A stretch of 64,000 nucleotides of DNA, taken from NCBI RefSeq assembly GCF_902859805.1, contig NZ_CADIKC010000001.1, forward strand, positions 1,364,001-1,428,000, given 5' to 3'. How positions within the stretch are numbered: position 1 is the stretch's first letter; every line of letters begins with the position of its first letter. This document shows, in pieces, positions 60,711-64,000 of the stretch. Source of the DNA: Paraburkholderia sediminicola (lineage in GTDB: Bacteria; Pseudomonadota; Gammaproteobacteria; Burkholderiales; Burkholderiaceae). The notes beneath the pieces are model-generated. The model did no database searches, was not told the origin of the DNA, and was given only the letters and a program-made list of their open reading frames with translations. The translations under genes were made by a program, and so were the position numbers.

Positions 60711-61775
60711 ATGCCGACTCGCTTCAACGCAGCTTTCACCGCTCTGCTCGCCGCCGCCTTGTTCGGCGCAACCACGCCGCTCGCCAAGGCGCTGCTCGGC
60801 TCGCTGTCGCCGTTTCTATTGGCCGGACTGTTCTACCTCGGCAGCGGCACGGGCCTTGCCGCCGTGATTCTGGCGCGCCGCCTGAAAGGTCAGGCGGACG
60901 GGCAGCCGGTCAGTCACCATCGCTTCCCGGCGCGCGAAGTGCCGTGGCTCGCTGGCGCAATCCTGGCCGGCGGTGTCGCGGGGCCGGCGCTGCTGATGCT
61001 CGGCCTGAAAACGACGCCGGCCGCCACCGGCTCGCTGCTGCTGAATCTCGAAGGCGTATTCACCGCGCTGATCGCGTGGATCGTGTTTCGCGAGAACGTC
61101 GACATTCAGGTGTTCCTCGGCATGGCCGCGATCGTCGCGGGCGGCGTGGCATTGTCGTGGCAGCCGGGTGCTGCGGGCCTGCCGCCCGGCACACTGCTGC
61201 TGATCGGCGCCTGCGTCTGCTGGGCAGTCGACAATAATCTCACGCGCAAGGTGTCCACGCACGACGCCATGTTCATCGCCTGCGTAAAAGGGCTCGTGGC
61301 CGGGTCGGTCAACGTGACGCTCGCGCTCACTTTTGGTGCAGCGTGGCCCAAGGCCGCGACCGTTGCGCTTGCCATGTTGACGGGGTTCGCGGGCTACGGC
61401 GTGAGTCTCGTGCTGTTCGTCGTCGCGCTGCGCAATCTCGGCACCGCGCGCACCGGCGCCTATTTCTCGGTCGCACCGCTATTTGGTGTGACGTTATCGT
61501 GGCTGCTGTGGCCGGAGATGCCGCCGCCGTTATTCTGGGTGGCCGCTGCCCTGATGACGCTGGGTGTCTGGCTGCACATCCGCGAACGTCACGAGCATCC
61601 GCACACGCATGCCCCGCTGGACCACACGCATCGTCATCGGCACGACGCGCATCACCAGCACGAGCATGATTTCGCGTGGGACGGCAACGAGCCGCACACG
61701 CATCCGCATTCCCATGCGCCAATCACGCATGCGCACGCGCATTTCCCAGATATTCATCATCGGCATTCACATTGA
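60711..61775 (+). CDS. DMT (EamA) transporter with His-rich C-terminal tail
   Basis: A 354-residue drug/metabolite transporter with two EamA units (about 5-140 and 150-285; ten helices), ending in GVWLHIRERHEHPHTHAPL and a further cytoplasmic tail. The last 64 residues contain 23 His, many as HxH repeats, e.g. HTHRHRHDAHHQHEHD. His-rich tails bind Zn or Ni and occur in some metal transporters, so a role in metal-linked transport or chaperoning is possible. The substrate is unknown. The start has no good ribosome binding site. Confidence 0.87.
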   Translation: MPTRFNAAFTALLAAALFGATTPLAKALLGSLSPFLLAGLFYLGSGTGLAAVILARRLKGQADGQPVSHHRFPAREVPWLAGAILAGGVAGPALLMLGLKTTPAATGSLLLNLEGVFTALIAWIVFRENVDIQVFLGMAAIVAGGVALSWQPGAAGLPPGTLLLIGACVCWAVDNNLTRKVSTHDAMFIACVKGLVAGSVNVTLALTFGAAWPKAATVALAMLTGFAGYGVSLVLFVVALRNLGTARTGAYFSVAPLFGVTLSWLLWPEMPPPLFWVAAALMTLGVWLHIRERHEHPHTHAPLDHTHRHRHDAHHQHEHDFAWDGNEPHTHPHSHAPITHAHAHFPDIHHRHSH

Positions 61776-61959
61776 TTTTCCGCGTCACCGCATGGCGCGG
61801 GCGCTTGCTGCAGCGCAAGACAAAAATCTCTGTGGAGCGAGTCATTCGATAGACCAATTCAATTGGCATCGTGGCCAATCGCATCCTCTAATGAAACTCC
61901 TGTCGTGCGCCCGTTCCCGGCAACCCCGCCGGTCCATCCCGCTTGTCCCGGAGAGTTCC

Positions 61960-62163
61960 ATGTCCCAACCCGAGCCTAATGTCGACGAAGTGGTGAGAAG
62001 CATCGCAGAGGAAACCGATACCCCCACGGAAACGGTTTCGAAGATGTATGCAGACACACTGGCCGACTACCGGCACGAAGCGCGTGTATTCGATTACGTG
62101 CCGCTGTTCGCCGCGAAGAAAGTGCGCGACAAGCTGCGCCATCCGTCGAAACACAAACACTGA
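61960..62163 (+). CDS. DUF3562 small protein
   Basis: A 67-residue protein starting MSQPEPNVDEVVRSIAEETD, followed by TVSKMYADTLADYRHEARVF and DYVPLFAAKKVRDKLR. The pattern 'laxet..p...v..iY...l......a.v..yvpvfAakrVR..Lr' is DUF3562, a family found mainly in Burkholderiales. Function unknown. The start is fixed by a cggaga ribosome binding site; a longer frame upstream that runs into the DMT-transporter tail is not supported. Confidence 0.85.
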   Translation: MSQPEPNVDEVVRSIAEETDTPTETVSKMYADTLADYRHEARVFDYVPLFAAKKVRDKLRHPSKHKH

Positions 62164-62342
62164 CACGGCGGCGCGCGGAGACCACCCCCTGCCTGGTAGC
62201 ACGCTGGATCGCCCCCGCTGGCTCGCGCGGCGATTCTTCAGACTACATACTGAATTATTTTTCGCGTTACCAGAACGCGTACCGGTTTATTTTTCCCACT
62301 GCTAGACTCTGACCCGGATACATCGACTCGGGGGAAGATGGC

Positions 62343-63446
62343 ATGCGGGTGACAATCGTAGGCGCGGGCATTGCCGGCTTAAGCACAGCGTGGTCGCTTG
62401 CAAAGCTGGGACACGACATCACTCTGATCGAGCAGGGCTCGATTCCGAACCCACTCGCCGCCTCGGGCGACCGGAGTCGCATGATCCGTCGCGCGTATGG
62501 CGATGCTGACGGCTACGCACACACCATCGCCGAGGCATTCGATAGTTGGGATCTGCTGTGGAATGACCTGGGCGTGTCCCACTATGCGAACTGCGGCGTG
62601 CTCGGCATTTCGCAACACGCGGGCGATGGCGCCGAGCAATTTCGCACCGGTCTCGACCGCATGAAATTCGAGTACGAACAGCTCGACCCGCGCGAAGCGG
62701 CCGAGCGTTATCCGTTTCTCGACCCCGCCACGTTTCGCTACGCCTACCTCGATCAGGATGGCGGCGCGCTATTTAGTGAACGCATTGCACGCGACATGAA
62801 AGCGTGGCTCAAGATGCGCGGCGCCGAGATTCGCACCCATGCCAAAGTGCTCGCAGTCGATGCGCATGCGGCCTCCGTGCGGATCGAAGACGACACGATC
62901 ATTCGCGCCGACCGGCTCGTGGTCACCGCCGGCGCGTGGACGCTGCAACTGTTCCCCTCGCTCGCCGAAAACCTGATGACTTATCGCAACGTGGTCGCCT
63001 ATATGGAGCCACCGGCGGATCTGGCAGACGCATGGTCGAATGCGCCTGCTATCGTCGATATTGGCGGCGCCAGCAGCGGTTACGTGCTGCCGCCAATCGA
63101 TTGCGTCGGCCTGAAGTTTGGCGCCGGTGTGCACAAATCACGTGCGCCTGATCCTGATGCCAATCGCGTCGCGGCGCCCGGAGAAGGCGATAGTCTGCGC
63201 AGGTTGTTTTCACCGCCGTTCAGCCGCATCGACGAATATACGGTCACCGAAGTAAAAACCTGCGCTTATGCGTTCACTGCGGACCAACGCTTTTTTTCGA
63301 AGCGCATCGGCAACACGCTGGTGGTGTCGGCATGCTCGGGCCACGGCTATAAATTCGGCGCGGCAGTCGGGCGTCGGGTCGCACAAGCGCTAGACACCGA
63401 TGACGACGCGGGGCTCGCACGTTGGCTCAGGGCAGAAGCGGTCTAG
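62343..63446 (+). CDS. DAO-family FAD-dependent oxidoreductase
   Basis: A 367-residue flavoenzyme of the D-amino-acid/sarcosine oxidase fold. The FAD loop is VTIVGAGIAGLSTAWSLA (3-20) and LVVTAGAWTLQLFP (about 197-210); ACSGHGYKFGAAVGRRVAQ (about 329-347) is the C-terminal FAD motif typical of monomeric sarcosine/N-methyltryptophan oxidases. It oxidises an amine, amino acid or N-methyl compound to H2O2. No covalent flavin Cys is asserted. A ribosome binding site (ggggaag) precedes the ATG. It is convergent with the MocR-type regulator at the right edge. Confidence 0.9.
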   Translation: MRVTIVGAGIAGLSTAWSLAKLGHDITLIEQGSIPNPLAASGDRSRMIRRAYGDADGYAHTIAEAFDSWDLLWNDLGVSHYANCGVLGISQHAGDGAEQFRTGLDRMKFEYEQLDPREAAERYPFLDPATFRYAYLDQDGGALFSERIARDMKAWLKMRGAEIRTHAKVLAVDAHAASVRIEDDTIIRADRLVVTAGAWTLQLFPSLAENLMTYRNVVAYMEPPADLADAWSNAPAIVDIGGASSGYVLPPIDCVGLKFGAGVHKSRAPDPDANRVAAPGEGDSLRRLFSPPFSRIDEYTVTEVKTCAYAFTADQRFFSKRIGNTLVVSACSGHGYKFGAAVGRRVAQALDTDDDAGLARWLRAEAV

Positions 63447-63483
63447 TTCTCTTTCGTCTAACAATACGACGTTCGTTCGTGAT

Positions 63484-64000
63484 CTAACCTAGCCCACGCA
63501 CCACGGCGGCGAGTCGCGCCACCAAGGCGTCGGCTTCGTGCGGTTTGACACCCGCGTAGCCGAGCATGAAGCCGTTGTAGCGCGCGGCGTCTTTAGCAGG
63601 CGGCTGACAAAACGCACTGAGCGCCGCGATATGCAAACCGTGCTTGCGGGTTACTGCGCTCACGTCCTGGTCGCGAAGCGGCACATCGAGCCGCATCGTC
63701 AAATGCATGCCGCCGCCGTCGGACGAGACTGTCACCAGGTCGCCCATATGCCGCTCGATCGCATTCACCAATGCGGAGCGGCGCTGCTGATACAACCGCC
63801 GCATGCGCCGCAGATGCCGCGCATATTTCCCACTATCGATGAAATCCGCCAACGCGATCTGTTCAGCCACGCGCCCCTGCCGCGCGATCTCGCTGAGCGC
63901 CTCGTCGATGTCCGCAACGAGGTGCGCCGGCACGACCATGAAGCCCATCCGCAGCGCCGGAAACATTGTCTTACTGAAGGTGCCGAGGTAAATCACCGGC
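63484..64000 (-). CDS. MocR-type regulator, C-terminal aminotransferase-like part (runs off right edge)
   Basis: The leftward frame ending at 63484 encodes the C-terminal third of a fold-type I PLP domain: YLGTFSKTMFPALRMGFMVV contains the PLP Lys (FSK) and RMG, followed by the small domain with HLRRMRRLYQQRR. In MocR regulators the aminotransferase-like domain senses a PLP-bound amine; the winged helix is off the window. It is convergent with the DAO-family oxidase gene; a role in regulating that gene is possible. It is not part of the MocR gene at the left edge. Confidence 0.87.
   Translation of the reverse strand, partial: PVIYLGTFSKTMFPALRMGFMVVPAHLVADIDEALSEIARQGRVAEQIALADFIDSGKYARHLRRMRRLYQQRRSALVNAIERHMGDLVTVSSDGGGMHLTMRLDVPLRDQDVSAVTRKHGLHIAALSAFCQPPAKDAARYNGFMLGYAGVKPHEADALVARLAAVVRGLG

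Noticed and set aside
1..64000. MocR fragments at both edges reading in frame across the joined ends, as if one gene on a circular molecule
   Set aside because: The joined product would be about 295 residues and would lack roughly 200 residues of the aminotransferase domain that every MocR protein has; the in-frame join is a 1-in-3 coincidence. Two separate genes cut by the window are the simpler reading.

Overview
The window is high-GC DNA with short intergenic gaps and a gene set typical of Burkholderiales. The best guess is a Paraburkholderia chromosome; this rests on protein character (XapX, DUF3562 and DUF4337 proteins, an ECF42 sigma operon, a CusCBAF efflux system, phosphocholine-specific phospholipase C), not on any marker gene. 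No rRNA, tRNA, CRISPR array, transposase or prophage was seen. Both edges cut through MocR-type (GntR/aminotransferase) regulators: the N-terminus of one at the left and the C-terminus of another at the right.

Layout. 1-7.9 kb: MocR N-terminus, two GNAT acetyltransferases, a LysR/auxin-efflux-carrier divergent pair, an AraC regulator, a quinone-oxidoreductase-like MDR enzyme, small membrane proteins and a LysE exporter. 7.9-11.2 kb: a leftward ECF42 sigma-factor operon (YCII/DGPF protein, SRPBCC protein, VOC protein, sigma factor) with a matching ECF42-type promoter in front, and a second YCII gene upstream. 11.4-13.8 kb: two lipoproteins. 14.3-21.2 kb: a leftward copper/silver efflux operon, Met/Cys-rich small protein-cusC-cusB-cusA-cusF. 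21.2-22.7 kb: a hypothetical gene with a structured leader, an orphan terminator that may end a small RNA, and an octamer tandem repeat. 22.7-30.7 kb: small enzymes, a HiPIP, a nitroreductase, and a Fur-box-preceded iron-uptake operon (TonB receptor, PKHD hydroxylase, PepSY protein), an aldo/keto reductase and a YbhB-like protein. 30.8-38.2 kb: a leftward operon of two glucan-acting glycosidases, glucose-6-phosphate dehydrogenase and a ROK glucokinase. 38.4-41 kb: a small lipoprotein and a Tat-exported phospholipase C. 41.1-45.9 kb: a second iron locus (two small membrane proteins, PepSY protein, TonB receptor), both transcripts preceded by Fur-like boxes. 46-52.8 kb: a cupin, an M14 deacylase with an orphan amino-acid-binding protein and LysR regulator, an Escherichia-type lysA/lysR divergent pair and an SDR. 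52.8-64 kb: rubredoxin, a Rieske oxygenase beside a GT2 glycosyltransferase, cytochrome b561, a UDG-family protein, a CFA-like methyltransferase with DUF1295 and lipocalin proteins, a His-tailed DMT transporter, DUF3562 and a DAO-family oxidase.

How it works together. Most of the window is core-accessory metabolism and envelope/metal homeostasis. Three themes recur: iron (three Fur-like boxes sharing the core ATTCKCATT, two TonB receptors, two PepSY proteins), copper/silver (five-gene Cus operon with a natural Trp-to-Met change in CusF but an intact CusF-like domain fused to CusB), and glucan-to-glucose-6-phosphate-to-pentose-phosphate flux. The least explained sequence is the 950-base gene-free stretch at 21.8-22.7 kb.
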